NCBI RefSeq assembly: GCF_013911965.1
Contig: NZ_JACESE010000014.1
Span: 43,296 to 107,295, forward strand
From: Phenylobacterium sp.
Lineage (GTDB): Bacteria; Pseudomonadota; Alphaproteobacteria; Caulobacterales; Caulobacteraceae
Reading direction: 5' to 3'
DNA length: 64,000 bases
Numbering within the stretch: the stretch's first letter is position 1; every line of letters starts with the position of its first letter. Below, piece by piece: positions 25,471 to 33,938 of the stretch. Made by a program: the position numbers and the translations under genes. Below the pieces are notes generated by a model that was not told the DNA's origin, ran no database searches, and was given only the letters and a program-made list of their open reading frames with translations.

Positions 25471-27398
25471 ACGCCCCGGTCTCGCCGCGTCCCGGCGCGC
25501 CGGACCGCGAGGCGCTTCTCCAGGAGGCCCGGGCGCTGCGCGCCCGCCAGCGCCTGGCCGAGGCGCTCGAAGTCCTCGGACGGCTGCAGGACCTCCACCC
25601 CCGGTTCAGCCGCGGTTATCAGGAGCTTGGCCATTGCCACGTCCTGCGCGGGGATCTGCCGGCTGCGCTCGCCGCCCTGCAGACGGCGGTGCGCCTGAAC
25701 CCGACCCTGCCAGCCGCCTGGGACATGCTGGCGCAGCTGCACCGCCTGCGCGGCGACCCGGCCGCGGCGGCCGAGGCCGCTCAACGGCGGGCCCTGCTCG
25801 AGCAGCTTCCGCCGGAGGTGGTGGCGGCCAACAGCCTCTATGCCGACGGCGACCTGGCGCCGGCCGAGACGGTGATCCGGGCCTATCTGCGGAATGATCC
25901 GGCCAATGCCGGCGCCTGGCGCCTTCTGGCGCGTCTCCGGATCGAGCAGGACGGACTGGACGAGGCGGAAGCCCTGCTGCGCGCCCTGCTCCAACGGGCG
26001 CCCGACTATCATGAGGCGCGGCTGGACTACGCCATCGCGCTCCTGCAGGGGGGCAAGCCGCTGGAGGCGCGCCGGCAGGCCGAGCGCCTGCTCGCCCACG
26101 ACCCGGACGACCGCGATCACGTCAAGCAGTACGCCGCGGCCTGCGTCGCCCTGGGCGACCACGAGCCGGTGATCGACCTCTATGCCCGTCTGCTGGCGGC
26201 GGGATGCAAGACCCCGGCGGAGGCCGCCGACCTCCATCTGTGGCGGGCCAACGCGCTCAAGGTCGCCGGTCGTCAGGCCGAAGCGGTCGCCGACTACCGC
26301 GCATCCCTGGCGGCGCGGCCGGATAACGGCGTCGCCTGGTTCAGCCTCGCCAACCTGAAGACCTACCGCTTCACCGATGCGGAGATCGCCCGGATGCAGG
26401 CGGCGCAGGCAAGGCCGGACCTGCCGGACATGGACCACGTCTATCTCGCCTTCGCGCTCGGCAAGGCGCTGGAGGATCGCGGCGACTACGAAGCCTCCTG
26501 GCGCAACTACGAACGCGGCGCCGCCATCCGGCGCGCGGCCGGCCGCTATCGCGCCGAGACCGCCGAGGCCTGCGTCGACCGGCTGAAGCAGGTCTTCACC
26601 GCCCAGGTGTTCGCCGAGCGGAGCGGGTGGGGTGCGCCGGATCCGGCCCCGATCTTCGTCGTCGGCCTGCCGCGTTCGGGATCGACCCTCGTGGAGCAGA
26701 TCCTGGCCTCACATTCGGCCGTGGAAGGCACGCAGGAGCTGACCGAGATCGACCGCTACGCCGGCGAACTGTGCGGATACGACCCCGATTGCCGCCTGTC
26801 CCTCGATCCCGCCGCGATCCTGCGGCTGGACAGGGCGCAGGTGCGCGCCCTGGGGGAACGCTTCCTCGCCGACACGGCCGTGTATCGCCGGCTCGGCCGG
26901 CCCCGGTTCATCGACAAGGCGCCGAACAACTTCTGGCACATCGGCCTGATCCAGCTGATCCTCCCAGGGGCCACCATCATCGATGTGCGACGCGAGCCGA
27001 TGGCCTGCGGATTCAGTAACTTCAAGCAGCTTTTTGGGACGACGCATCAGGAGTTCAGCTACGGGCTCGAGGACATCGCGCGCCACTACCGAGCCTATCT
27101 CGACCTGATGGCGCACTGGGACCGGGTCCTGCCCGGGCGGGTCCTGCGGTTGAGCTACGAGAACCTCGTCGAGGATCTTGGGGCGAACGTCCGGCGCATG
27201 CTCGCCCACTGCGGCTTGGCCTTCGAACCCGCCTGCCTGGCCTTCCACGAAACCCGTCGCAGCGTCCGCACGCCCAGTTCCGAACAGGTGCGCCAGCCGA
27301 TCGGCCGGGAGGGCCTGACGCAGTGGAAGAACTATGCGGCGTGGCTGTCGCCCCTCAGGGACGCCCTCGGCGACGCCGTCACGAGATACAGGGACTGA
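25467..27398 (+). CDS. TPR-repeat sulfotransferase
   Basis: A 643-residue two-part protein that starts with GTG overlapping the previous stop (GTGA). Residues 15-365 carry about eight tetratricopeptide repeats (for example ALEVLGRLQDLHPRFSRGYQ and ALAALQTAVRLNPTLPAAWD), a scaffold for protein or peptide binding. Residues 393-640 form a Sulfotransfer_3 domain with GLPRSGSTLVEQILASH (PAPS loop 401-407) and DVRREPMACGFSNFKQLF for the 3'-phosphate. This organisation resembles protein tyrosine sulfotransferase-like enzymes widespread in alphaproteobacteria. No signal peptide. The TPR part suggests a protein substrate, which fits a modification cassette beside the receptor. Confidence 0.92.
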   Translation: MNAPVSPRPGAPDREALLQEARALRARQRLAEALEVLGRLQDLHPRFSRGYQELGHCHVLRGDLPAALAALQTAVRLNPTLPAAWDMLAQLHRLRGDPAAAAEAAQRRALLEQLPPEVVAANSLYADGDLAPAETVIRAYLRNDPANAGAWRLLARLRIEQDGLDEAEALLRALLQRAPDYHEARLDYAIALLQGGKPLEARRQAERLLAHDPDDRDHVKQYAAACVALGDHEPVIDLYARLLAAGCKTPAEAADLHLWRANALKVAGRQAEAVADYRASLAARPDNGVAWFSLANLKTYRFTDAEIARMQAAQARPDLPDMDHVYLAFALGKALEDRGDYEASWRNYERGAAIRRAAGRYRAETAEACVDRLKQVFTAQVFAERSGWGAPDPAPIFVVGLPRSGSTLVEQILASHSAVEGTQELTEIDRYAGELCGYDPDCRLSLDPAAILRLDRAQVRALGERFLADTAVYRRLGRPRFIDKAPNNFWHIGLIQLILPGATIIDVRREPMACGFSNFKQLFGTTHQEFSYGLEDIARHYRAYLDLMAHWDRVLPGRVLRLSYENLVEDLGANVRRMLAHCGLAFEPACLAFHETRRSVRTPSSEQVRQPIGREGLTQWKNYAAWLSPLRDALGDAVTRYRD

Positions 27399-27401
27399 GG
27401 C

Positions 27402-28349
27402 ATGCGTCTGTCGCGCCCCTTCTTCCAGCTTCCCGTCCTGTTCGACGTCGACCGCCTGCAGGCGGAGGTCGCGGCCCTGCCGCCGGAGGCCTGGGTTCCC
27501 CATCCCGACGGGTTGGCCGGCAACAGCGCGGCGCGCCTGATCAGCGCCGGCGGCGGAGAGACGGACTCGGTGCACGGCCAGATGCTGCCGACGCCCTGGC
27601 TCGCCGGCTCGCCCTATCTGCGCCAGGTCCTCGCCGGCTTCGGCGTGGTGTGGAGCCGTTCGCGGCTGATGCGCCTGGCGCCCGGCGTGGGCGTGCCGGA
27701 GCACGCCGACATCAACTACCACTGGCACACGCGGGTCAGGCTGCACATCCCGGTGTTCACGCGGCCGGAGGTGCGCTTCCACTGTGACGGACAGTCGGTC
27801 CACATGGCCGCGGGCGAGGCCTGGATCTTCGACAACTGGCGCCGGCACCATGTGGAGAACGGCGCCCAGGCTGACCGCATCCATCTGGTGGCCGACACCA
27901 CAGGCACCGCCGCCTTCTGGCGCTTCGCCTGCAGCGAGCCGCCGCCGCGCGACCAGTGGCGCACCGTGGCCTGGAATCCGGCGGCGCGGCCTCGACTGCT
28001 GACCGAGCGCAACGCGCGCTCGGCGGTGATGCCGGCCGCCGAGGTGGAGCTTCTGGTGGGCGACCTGCGCACGGAGATCGCCCTCGCCGCGGACACGCCC
28101 GAGCACCGGGCCCGCGCCGCCAGGTTCGAACGGCTTCTGGAGAGCTTCGTGCAGGACTGGCGTCAGCTGTGCGCCCTGCATGGCGTGGCCGGGGAGGGGC
28201 GTGAGGCCTTCCGGGAGCTGGCCGGCGCCGTGCGCGAGGCGGCGAGGCCCCTGGCCGAGGGGCTGGTCATGCGGACCAATAATGCTGGCGCGTTTCTGGT
28301 CCTCGAAAAGCGCGTTCTCCAGCACCTTGTGGCCGAGGAGGCGGTCTAG
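27402..28349 (+). CDS. Second aspartyl/asparaginyl beta-hydroxylase-like oxygenase with C-terminal helical extension
   Basis: A 315-residue relative of the 24841 gene product, from the same fold but only distantly similar. Residues 1-170 hold the oxygenase: His101/Asp103 in GVPEHADINYHWHTRVRLH and the second His pair in NWRRHHVENG (about 149-150), followed by Arg159 for 2-oxoglutarate. Residues 175-315 are a helical extension of unknown role (ERLLESFVQDWRQLCALHG...). It starts three bases after the TPR-sulfotransferase stop. Having two hydroxylases and two sulfotransferases in one run is the notable point. Confidence 0.88.
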   Translation: MRLSRPFFQLPVLFDVDRLQAEVAALPPEAWVPHPDGLAGNSAARLISAGGGETDSVHGQMLPTPWLAGSPYLRQVLAGFGVVWSRSRLMRLAPGVGVPEHADINYHWHTRVRLHIPVFTRPEVRFHCDGQSVHMAAGEAWIFDNWRRHHVENGAQADRIHLVADTTGTAAFWRFACSEPPPRDQWRTVAWNPAARPRLLTERNARSAVMPAAEVELLVGDLRTEIALAADTPEHRARAARFERLLESFVQDWRQLCALHGVAGEGREAFRELAGAVREAARPLAEGLVMRTNNAGAFLVLEKRVLQHLVAEEAV

Positions 28350-28398
28350 GCGCGCGCGCGGACAGCCGGCCTCGTTTCGACGGACGACGACGGCGGCC

Positions 28399-29967
28399 TC
28401 AGATCGCCCGGGCGCGGCCTTCCCAGTAGGGCGCGCGGACCCTGTTGCGCTGGATCTTGCCGGCTTCGCTGCGCGGCAGGCGCTCGACGAAGTCGACGCC
28501 GCGCGGAACCTTGTACTTGGCCACCGCCGTGCGCGCATAGGCCAGGATCTCGTCCTTCAGCGCTTCGGACGGAGCGTAACCCGGCGCGAGTTCGATGACG
28601 GCGCGCACCTCCTCGCCGTACTCCTCGTGCGGCACGCCGACGGTGCAGGAGTCGGCGACCGCCGGGTGCTTGATCAGCTCGTTGTCGATCTCCTGGGGGT
28701 AGATGTTCACGCCGCCGACGATGATCGTCTCGGCGCTGCGGCCGGTGAGGAAGAGATAGCCGTCCTCGTCGAAATAGCCGACGTCGCCCATGGTGAAGTA
28801 GCCGTCGCGGCGGCCGGCGTCGGTCTTGGCGCTGTCCTTGAAGTATTCGAAGCCGCCCTGGTCGGCGAGCCGCATGTAGATGGCGCCGGGGACGCCCGGC
28901 GGCAGTTCGTTCCCCGCCTCGTCGAGGATCTTGGCCGCCTCCGGATCGGGCCGCCTGCCGACCGTGCCCGGCTTCTTCAGCCAGTCCTGGGAGGTCACCC
29001 AGAAGCCGACGCCGCCCTCCGATCCGGCGTAGTATTCGAACAGCACCGGGCCCAGCCATTCGATCATGGCCTGCTTCACCTCCGGCGGGCAGGGCGCCGC
29101 CCCGTGGGAGATGCGTCGCAGGGAGCTGAGATCGTAGCGGGTCCGGACCTCCTCCGGCAGGCCGAGCAGGCGCTGGAACATGATCGGCACGAAATGGCTG
29201 CGGGTCACCCGGTGACGCGCGATGGCGGCCAGCACCTTCTCGTTGTCCCACCTGTCGAGCAGGACGGTGGGCACGCCATTGACCAGGGCCTTGCGCACGT
29301 CTCCGGCCATGGGCGAGGCGTGATAGGCCGGGCCGGTGCAGAAGTGGACGTCGTCGTCCTGATAGGCCGGGTCGTAGGTCGGGACCGGGGCGTTGGGCTT
29401 GTAGACGCCCTTGGGCCGTCCGGTCGTGCCCGACGAATAGAGCATGGTGTGGCCGCGCACCGGGTCGGCGATGTCCTCGCCGGACTGGGACGCCAGGGCG
29501 GCCTCATAGTCGAGGAAGTCCTCCAGGGGGCCGCCGATGGCCACCTTCACCTTCAGGTCCGGGCACTGGGCGGCCGCCTTGTCGAGGCCGGGGACGGCGG
29601 CGTCGGCGAACAGAGCCCTGGCCTCGCAGTTGTCGATCACATAGGCGATCTCGTCGGGCGTCATGTGCCAATTGACCGGCGTCATGCGCAGGCCGGCGCG
29701 CTGGCAGCCGAACAGCACGTCAGCGAACTCCGCGCGGTTCGGGCAGACGAGCGCCACCGCGTCGCCCGGCGCCAGGCCGTGCTCGCGCATCAGCCGGGCG
29801 ATGCGATTGGCGTTGGCGTTCAGGCCGCCGAACGTGCGGGTCGGCCCGGACATCTCGTAAACGGCCGTCTTGTCCGGCTGCCGCCGGGCCCAGAAGGCCG
29901 GCGCCATCCCCTCCATGGCCAGGGCGTGCAGTTCCGCCGCGGCCGTCTCGTCGAGCCGTCCCGCCAT
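28399..29967 (-). CDS. Acyl-CoA synthetase (AMP-forming)
   Basis: A 522-residue ANL ligase. The phosphate-binding motif is MLYSSGTTGRPKGVYK near 170-185; YAGSEGGVGFWV holds the adenine region; GDVGYFDEDGYLFLTGRS is the hinge; and the catalytic Lys is in PRSEAGKIQRNRVRAPYW. The family members closest by motif act on bile-acid, steroid or cyclic side-chain acids. It diverges from a TetR gene whose upstream region carries a palindrome, so it is probably TetR-controlled. Cytoplasmic. Substrate not determinable from sequence. Confidence 0.92.
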   Translation of the reverse strand: MAGRLDETAAAELHALAMEGMAPAFWARRQPDKTAVYEMSGPTRTFGGLNANANRIARLMREHGLAPGDAVALVCPNRAEFADVLFGCQRAGLRMTPVNWHMTPDEIAYVIDNCEARALFADAAVPGLDKAAAQCPDLKVKVAIGGPLEDFLDYEAALASQSGEDIADPVRGHTMLYSSGTTGRPKGVYKPNAPVPTYDPAYQDDDVHFCTGPAYHASPMAGDVRKALVNGVPTVLLDRWDNEKVLAAIARHRVTRSHFVPIMFQRLLGLPEEVRTRYDLSSLRRISHGAAPCPPEVKQAMIEWLGPVLFEYYAGSEGGVGFWVTSQDWLKKPGTVGRRPDPEAAKILDEAGNELPPGVPGAIYMRLADQGGFEYFKDSAKTDAGRRDGYFTMGDVGYFDEDGYLFLTGRSAETIIVGGVNIYPQEIDNELIKHPAVADSCTVGVPHEEYGEEVRAVIELAPGYAPSEALKDEILAYARTAVAKYKVPRGVDFVERLPRSEAGKIQRNRVRAPYWEGRARAI

Positions 29968-30107
29968 CGCGTCTCTCCCTGATCCGGGCGGGGCGCTCTT
30001 CAGCGGCGCCTTCCAGGGCCCGGACCCGATAAATGCTTCAAAGAAAGGCGGACGGGCGTCGGCATGGCCTGCGCCCGTCCGAATGGGTCACGTGCCGGGC
30101 CACTATG

Positions 30108-30117
30108 CCACTAGTGG
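30108..30117. promoter_or_regulatory. CCACTAGTGG palindrome with CACTA-G/T repeats in the ligase/TetR intergenic region
   Basis: The perfect 10-bp palindrome CCACTAGTGG is flanked by further CACTAT (30101-30106) and CACTAG (30127-30132) copies, so three related half-sites fall within about 32 bases. It is midway between the divergent CoA ligase and TetR starts, as expected for a TetR operator. Confidence 0.4.
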
Positions 30118-30191
30118 TGCCAATGTCACTAGCTTCGACGCCCAGGAGCGGCGGCTTGCGCCGGCCGCGCGCGGGGCGCACAAATCCGCAG

Positions 30192-30806
30192 ATGAACTCC
30201 GCAAGGGCGCAGACGACGGGGCGGGCGCGGCTTCCGCCGGAAGTTCGGCGCGCCCAGATCCTCGACGCCGCCGAAGCGCTCTTGCAGGTCCATGGCGGGC
30301 TGCCGCTGCCGCTGGACGAACTCGGCCGCGCCGCGGGGATCAGCAAGGCGCTGATCTACGCCTATTTTCCCGACCAGCACGCCTTGGCCAATGCGGTGCT
30401 GTCACGGCGGATGGAGGCGATGATGGCCGCAGGGCTGGCGCAGGCGGCGGCCGAGCCCGACCTTACGGCCGCGGCCCTGGCCTGCGCCGACCTCTATTTC
30501 CGCGACGTCGCAGCGGCCGGTCCGGTCGTCCACATCGTCCTTCGCGACCCCTTCATGGCCGGGCGCGTCGATGCGGAGACCGAGCGCCAGCGCGATCGGA
30601 TTTCGCGACGCCTGGCCCGCGCGGCCCGCCGGGACCTGCGCCTCTCCGCGAAGGAGGCGGTGGCCGCGCTCAGTCTCATGACCACGATCCCGGAGGAGGC
30701 CGGCCGAATGGCGAAGGCCGGCGATCTCAGCCTGGAGCGCGGCCGCGAGCTGACCGCCCGGCTGATCGGCTCTTCCCTGCGCGCCCTCAGTCCCGAGGAC
30801 GGCTGA
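30192..30806 (+). CDS. TetR/AcrR family transcriptional regulator
   Basis: A 204-residue TetR protein starting MNSARAQTTGRARLPPEVRR. The HTH is at about 20-65 (QILDAAEALLQVHG, PLDELGRAAGISKALIYAYF). The C-terminal part is helical, with FRDVAAAGPVVHIVLRDPFM. Longer in-frame starts exist upstream but would run through the palindromic region, and none has a clear ribosome site. It is divergent from the acyl-CoA ligase and probably represses it. The last 20 bases overlap the 3' end of the opposite-strand regulator gene. Confidence 0.87.
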   Translation: MNSARAQTTGRARLPPEVRRAQILDAAEALLQVHGGLPLPLDELGRAAGISKALIYAYFPDQHALANAVLSRRMEAMMAAGLAQAAAEPDLTAAALACADLYFRDVAAAGPVVHIVLRDPFMAGRVDAETERQRDRISRRLARAARRDLRLSAKEAVAALSLMTTIPEEAGRMAKAGDLSLERGRELTARLIGSSLRALSPEDG

Positions 30807-31689
30807 GCCCGGGCTCCCGCACGATTTCGCGGTTTCCGGCGGTGACGATGGCCAGGCTCAGCCGCTCGGCCATGGCCAGAGGGATCTTGCGCTCGGCCAG
30901 CAGGCGTCCGGCGCGCAGGCAGACCGCCGTCAGCACCACCGTGGCGCCGCGCGCCAGGTCGGCCTCGACGCCGTACTGCGTGGTCAGTCGATCGGTCATG
31001 CGCCGGCGGGAATAGCCTCTCTGCTGTTCCCGCTCGGCGCGCAGGCCGGCGCGCACCTCGGCGCTGTTCAGCAGGCGCTGGATGAGGGCGCCGCGCTGCT
31101 CGACCTGCCGCAGATAGGCCAGGGTCGACAGCGTCACCCGGGTGAGGTTGTCGTGCCCGCGCTCGATCTCGGCCTGCCGCTCGTCGTTCATCGCTGCGAG
31201 CTCGCGGCGCGCCAGGGCGACCAGCAGGTCGGTGCGGCGGGGAAAGTGATTGTGCGCCTGCGCCTCCGACAGACCGGCTTCGCGGGCGATGCGTTTCATC
31301 GTGGCCGCGTGCAGGCCCTCGCGGGCGATGACCGCGGCGGCCGTCTCCATCAGCTGCTCGCGGCGCGCCTCGGGCGACAGGCGCGTGCGCGCCCGCCTCG
31401 CGCGCCCGGCCGGCGCGGCGAGGTCGAGCCCCGCCTCGCCGCCCGCAGGCGCCGGCGGCAGGGGCGGCCGCTCGGCGCGGCGGGTGTTCCAGTAGCCCCG
31501 GCCGGGATAGGGCACCAGCAGCCGGTCGCAGATCTTGGCGAGCCCGTTGCGGCTCAGTCCCCACCGCTCGGCGAGGGTGGAGAGCGGCGTCGTCCAGACA
31601 AGCTCGTAGAGCGCCTCGCGCGTCAGCGCGGGCGGCGGGTCGTCGGCGGGGACGTCGGGGGGCGTGACGTCGGGGATCGGCGCGGCCAT
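30787..31689 (-). CDS. Double-HTH regulator: N-terminal HTH module fused to TetR
   Basis: A 300-residue protein with two DNA-binding-like parts. Residues 23-65 (LTREALYELVWTTPLSTLAE, RWGLSRNGLAKICDRLLVPY) match a short HTH-like module that I know from alphaproteobacterial hypothetical proteins ('REELYELVWSEPM...GLAK.C'). A Pro/Ala-rich linker leads to a standard TetR HTH at about 110-160 (ETAAAVIAREGLHAATMKRI, AREAGLSEAQAHNHF) and a helical ligand domain. It is the last gene of a run with the hotdog and amidohydrolase genes (40-base gap). The role of the extra module is unknown; it may widen the operator or bind a partner. Confidence 0.82.
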   Translation of the reverse strand: MAAPIPDVTPPDVPADDPPPALTREALYELVWTTPLSTLAERWGLSRNGLAKICDRLLVPYPGRGYWNTRRAERPPLPPAPAGGEAGLDLAAPAGRARRARTRLSPEARREQLMETAAAVIAREGLHAATMKRIAREAGLSEAQAHNHFPRRTDLLVALARRELAAMNDERQAEIERGHDNLTRVTLSTLAYLRQVEQRGALIQRLLNSAEVRAGLRAEREQQRGYSRRRMTDRLTTQYGVEADLARGATVVLTAVCLRAGRLLAERKIPLAMAERLSLAIVTAGNREIVREPGLSRPRD

Positions 31690-31729
31690 GGCGTCAGGCT
31701 AGGCCAGGGGCGCGCGCCGATCCAGCCGG

Positions 31730-32572
31730 TCAGGCGGCGGCCCAGAGCGGCGAGGAGGCCTTCATGAAGCGGATCATGAAGGTGACGGTCGCCACGTCCT
31801 CGCCCGTCGCGGCGTCGGCGATGTCGACGTCGTACCAGGCGTTCTCCGTTTTGGGGCTTTCGGTGAGCTTCAGCATGGTGGTCCGGCCGACATAGTCGTG
31901 GCCCGCCTTCAGCGGTCCCTTCGCGATCCGGATTTCCAGCGCGCCAAAGAGGCCCACGGACTGGTTCACCTTGGCCAGAACCGTGGGGCGGCTGATATGG
32001 GCCAGCCGCACGAGGTGAGAGGGGGGGAGGACCCCCTCGTCGTAAAGGGGCAGGCGCTCGGTGATGCGGCCGAGCGCCTTCTCCAGCGCCTCCCGCTCGA
32101 TGCGCATGGGGATGTCGGCGGTCGTGTCGCCCACGGCGTAGCCGGCCAGGATCCGCAGGGCGCCCGGGGCGGCCTGGCCCTGGGCGGCCATCCGGCGGGA
32201 GAGCTCGGAGATCGGATCGCGCGTCGCCGCGCCGGCGGTGCCGACGCAGATCTGCGCACCCTCGCGGTTGAACATGGTCAGGCGGGAGCGGGGTTCGGCG
32301 ACCTCCATCACCGCACGCACCTCCTCCCGATCGACCGTGGCCTGGGTGAAGTGCAGCGACATGTTCCCGCCGGCGAACCAGTCGGCGCCATAGGTCTCGA
32401 CCAGCATGGGCGCGAACTGATCCATATGGACCGAGCCTGGCACCGTGCCGCCCTTGAAGCCGAGCTTGGAGGCCACCTCGTCGTTGTGGATGGAGCCTGG
32501 AGCCTGCTGAAAGCCGTTGTGAGGCGTCCGGTAGTCGCCCTCGATCACGCGGCCCTGGATGACGTCGCCCAT
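31730..32572 (-). CDS. MaoC-like/hotdog-fold acyl-CoA protein
   Basis: A 280-residue protein with two hotdog-like halves. The start region IHNDEVASKLGFKGGTVPGSVHMDQFAPML resembles MaoC/hydratase and FAS1-type dehydratase segments (split here as a description: the GFKGGTVPGS turn and following His are the recognisable part). The C-terminal half contains TMLKLTESPKTENAWYDVDI. No canonical D-x5-H hydratase pair is obvious, so it could be a thioesterase-like or non-catalytic acyl binder. It lies 26 bases after the amidohydrolase gene in the same direction, within an acyl-CoA catabolic setting. Confidence 0.7.
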   Translation of the reverse strand: MGDVIQGRVIEGDYRTPHNGFQQAPGSIHNDEVASKLGFKGGTVPGSVHMDQFAPMLVETYGADWFAGGNMSLHFTQATVDREEVRAVMEVAEPRSRLTMFNREGAQICVGTAGAATRDPISELSRRMAAQGQAAPGALRILAGYAVGDTTADIPMRIEREALEKALGRITERLPLYDEGVLPPSHLVRLAHISRPTVLAKVNQSVGLFGALEIRIAKGPLKAGHDYVGRTTMLKLTESPKTENAWYDVDIADAATGEDVATVTFMIRFMKASSPLWAAA

Positions 32573-32598
32573 GGCGATCCTCCCCTGCTGCGGACGCT

Positions 32599-33738
32599 TC
32601 AGAAGGCGCCCATCATTTCTTCGAAGTTGCGGCTGTAGAAGCGCTCGCGCGCATCCTCGCCGATGTCGGCGAAGGTGCGCTCGAACCGTCCGATGGGGTC
32701 GTTCGTCCCCTCCGGATGGGGATAGTCGCTGGAGAAGAGGAACAGCTCTGCGCCCGCGTCCTTGATCAGATAGCCCGCGTCCTCGCCGGGGAACGGCGTG
32801 AACTTGACGTGCTTGCGCATGTATTCCGACGGCTTCAGCGCCAGGGCCTTCAGCTGCGGATCGGTCTTGGAGAAGCTGCGATAGCCGAGGTCGAGCTGGC
32901 GCAGGAAGCCCGGCACCCAGGCCGCGCCGAATTCGATCACCCCGCCCCGCAGGTCGGGCACGCGGTCGAAGAGGCCGTCATAGACGAGCGCCGCCAGGAA
33001 CATCTGGGCCGAGAAGGGCAGGACGACGAAGTCCTGGAAGCGCAGGTTCTCGCCGCCGCCGTGCAGATCCGGCGACCGCGGCTTGCCGTTGTTGTTGTAC
33101 TGCTTCGGCAGCACGCGGGAGCCTTGGCCGATGTGCAGCATGAAGGGCACGCGCCGCTCGGCCAGAAGGGTCCAGAACGGGTCGAGGTCCGGGTGGCTGG
33201 GCGAGCGGTCGCCGGCGGGCGTCGAGGGCACCCAGAGCGCGCCGCAGCCGAGATCGATGGCTTCGCGGGCCAGTTCGACCGCCTGATCCGGATCGTCCAG
33301 CGGCACGAAGCCGACGCCGATCAGGCGCTCGTCGGCGCAGAAGGCCGCCATGGCGCGATTGTGCGCCCGGGCGCCGGCGAGCTTCACCTCGGGCGCCTTG
33401 GCGTCGCGGAAGTGGGCGAGGGAGGAGGTGGCGAAGACCAGCTGGCGGGAGAAGCCGAGTTCGTCCAGGGCGCGCCTGCGCTCGGCCGCATCGAAGGCGC
33501 CGTAGGCGATCCACCCCTTGGGGCCGGCGATCAGGTTCTCGGCGGCCTGGCGGCCCGCCTCCGGGTCTTCGGCCCGTTTGCGTGCGGCGGCCACCTGGCT
33601 CTCGATCCGCTCGGCGGACCTGCGCTGCTTCAGGTGTTCCAGGAGGGGGCCGTCCGCATAGTTCACCAGCCAGTCGGCCGGCTCCATCACATGGCTGTCG
33701 GCGTCGTGGAACACGCGGCCGCTCGCATAGGGCGCCAT
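32599..33738 (-). CDS. Amidohydrolase family protein (amidohydrolase_2, decarboxylase/hydrolase type)
   Basis: A 379-residue TIM-barrel metal enzyme. The N-terminal metal motif is FHDADSHVMEPADW near residues 10-23 (DxDxH form, as in gamma-resorcylate decarboxylase relatives), with further candidates HIGQGSRVLPKQY mid-protein and LFLFSSDYPHPEGTNDP near the C-terminus (Asp/His). Members hydrolyse or decarboxylate cyclic and aromatic substrates. GGGAGGAG precedes the ATG. It is the first gene of a three-gene run and diverges from the acyl-CoA dehydrogenase across 200 bases. Exact reaction unknown. Confidence 0.87.
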   Translation of the reverse strand: MAPYASGRVFHDADSHVMEPADWLVNYADGPLLEHLKQRRSAERIESQVAAARKRAEDPEAGRQAAENLIAGPKGWIAYGAFDAAERRRALDELGFSRQLVFATSSLAHFRDAKAPEVKLAGARAHNRAMAAFCADERLIGVGFVPLDDPDQAVELAREAIDLGCGALWVPSTPAGDRSPSHPDLDPFWTLLAERRVPFMLHIGQGSRVLPKQYNNNGKPRSPDLHGGGENLRFQDFVVLPFSAQMFLAALVYDGLFDRVPDLRGGVIEFGAAWVPGFLRQLDLGYRSFSKTDPQLKALALKPSEYMRKHVKFTPFPGEDAGYLIKDAGAELFLFSSDYPHPEGTNDPIGRFERTFADIGEDARERFYSRNFEEMMGAF

Positions 33739-33869
33739 CTGAAACTCCTCCCGCCTGCTATTGACGATGACACCAATACATATGGACGCCCGGCTGGCAA
33801 CATCGGTTGCGCCGCCGGCTCCTTACCGCATCGCACCATCCACAACCTTGCGCCCGCCGGGTGTGATTG

Positions 33870-33897
33870 TTGACGGTCGCACCACTACCATCTAACC
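33870..33897 (+). promoter_or_regulatory. Caulobacter-type housekeeping promoter before the acyl-CoA dehydrogenase
   Basis: TTGACGG (-35) and CTAACC (-10 core) are 15 bases apart, matching the TTGACGS...GCTANAWC pattern of Caulobacter sigma-73 promoters. It is about 40 bases before the ATG. The related phrase CGCACCA occurs both inside it and at 33831-33838, possibly an operator. Confidence 0.4.
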
Positions 33898-33938
33898 GAA
33901 GGTGATCCGATGCGCCGTAAGACTGTGGGAGGGCCGCC

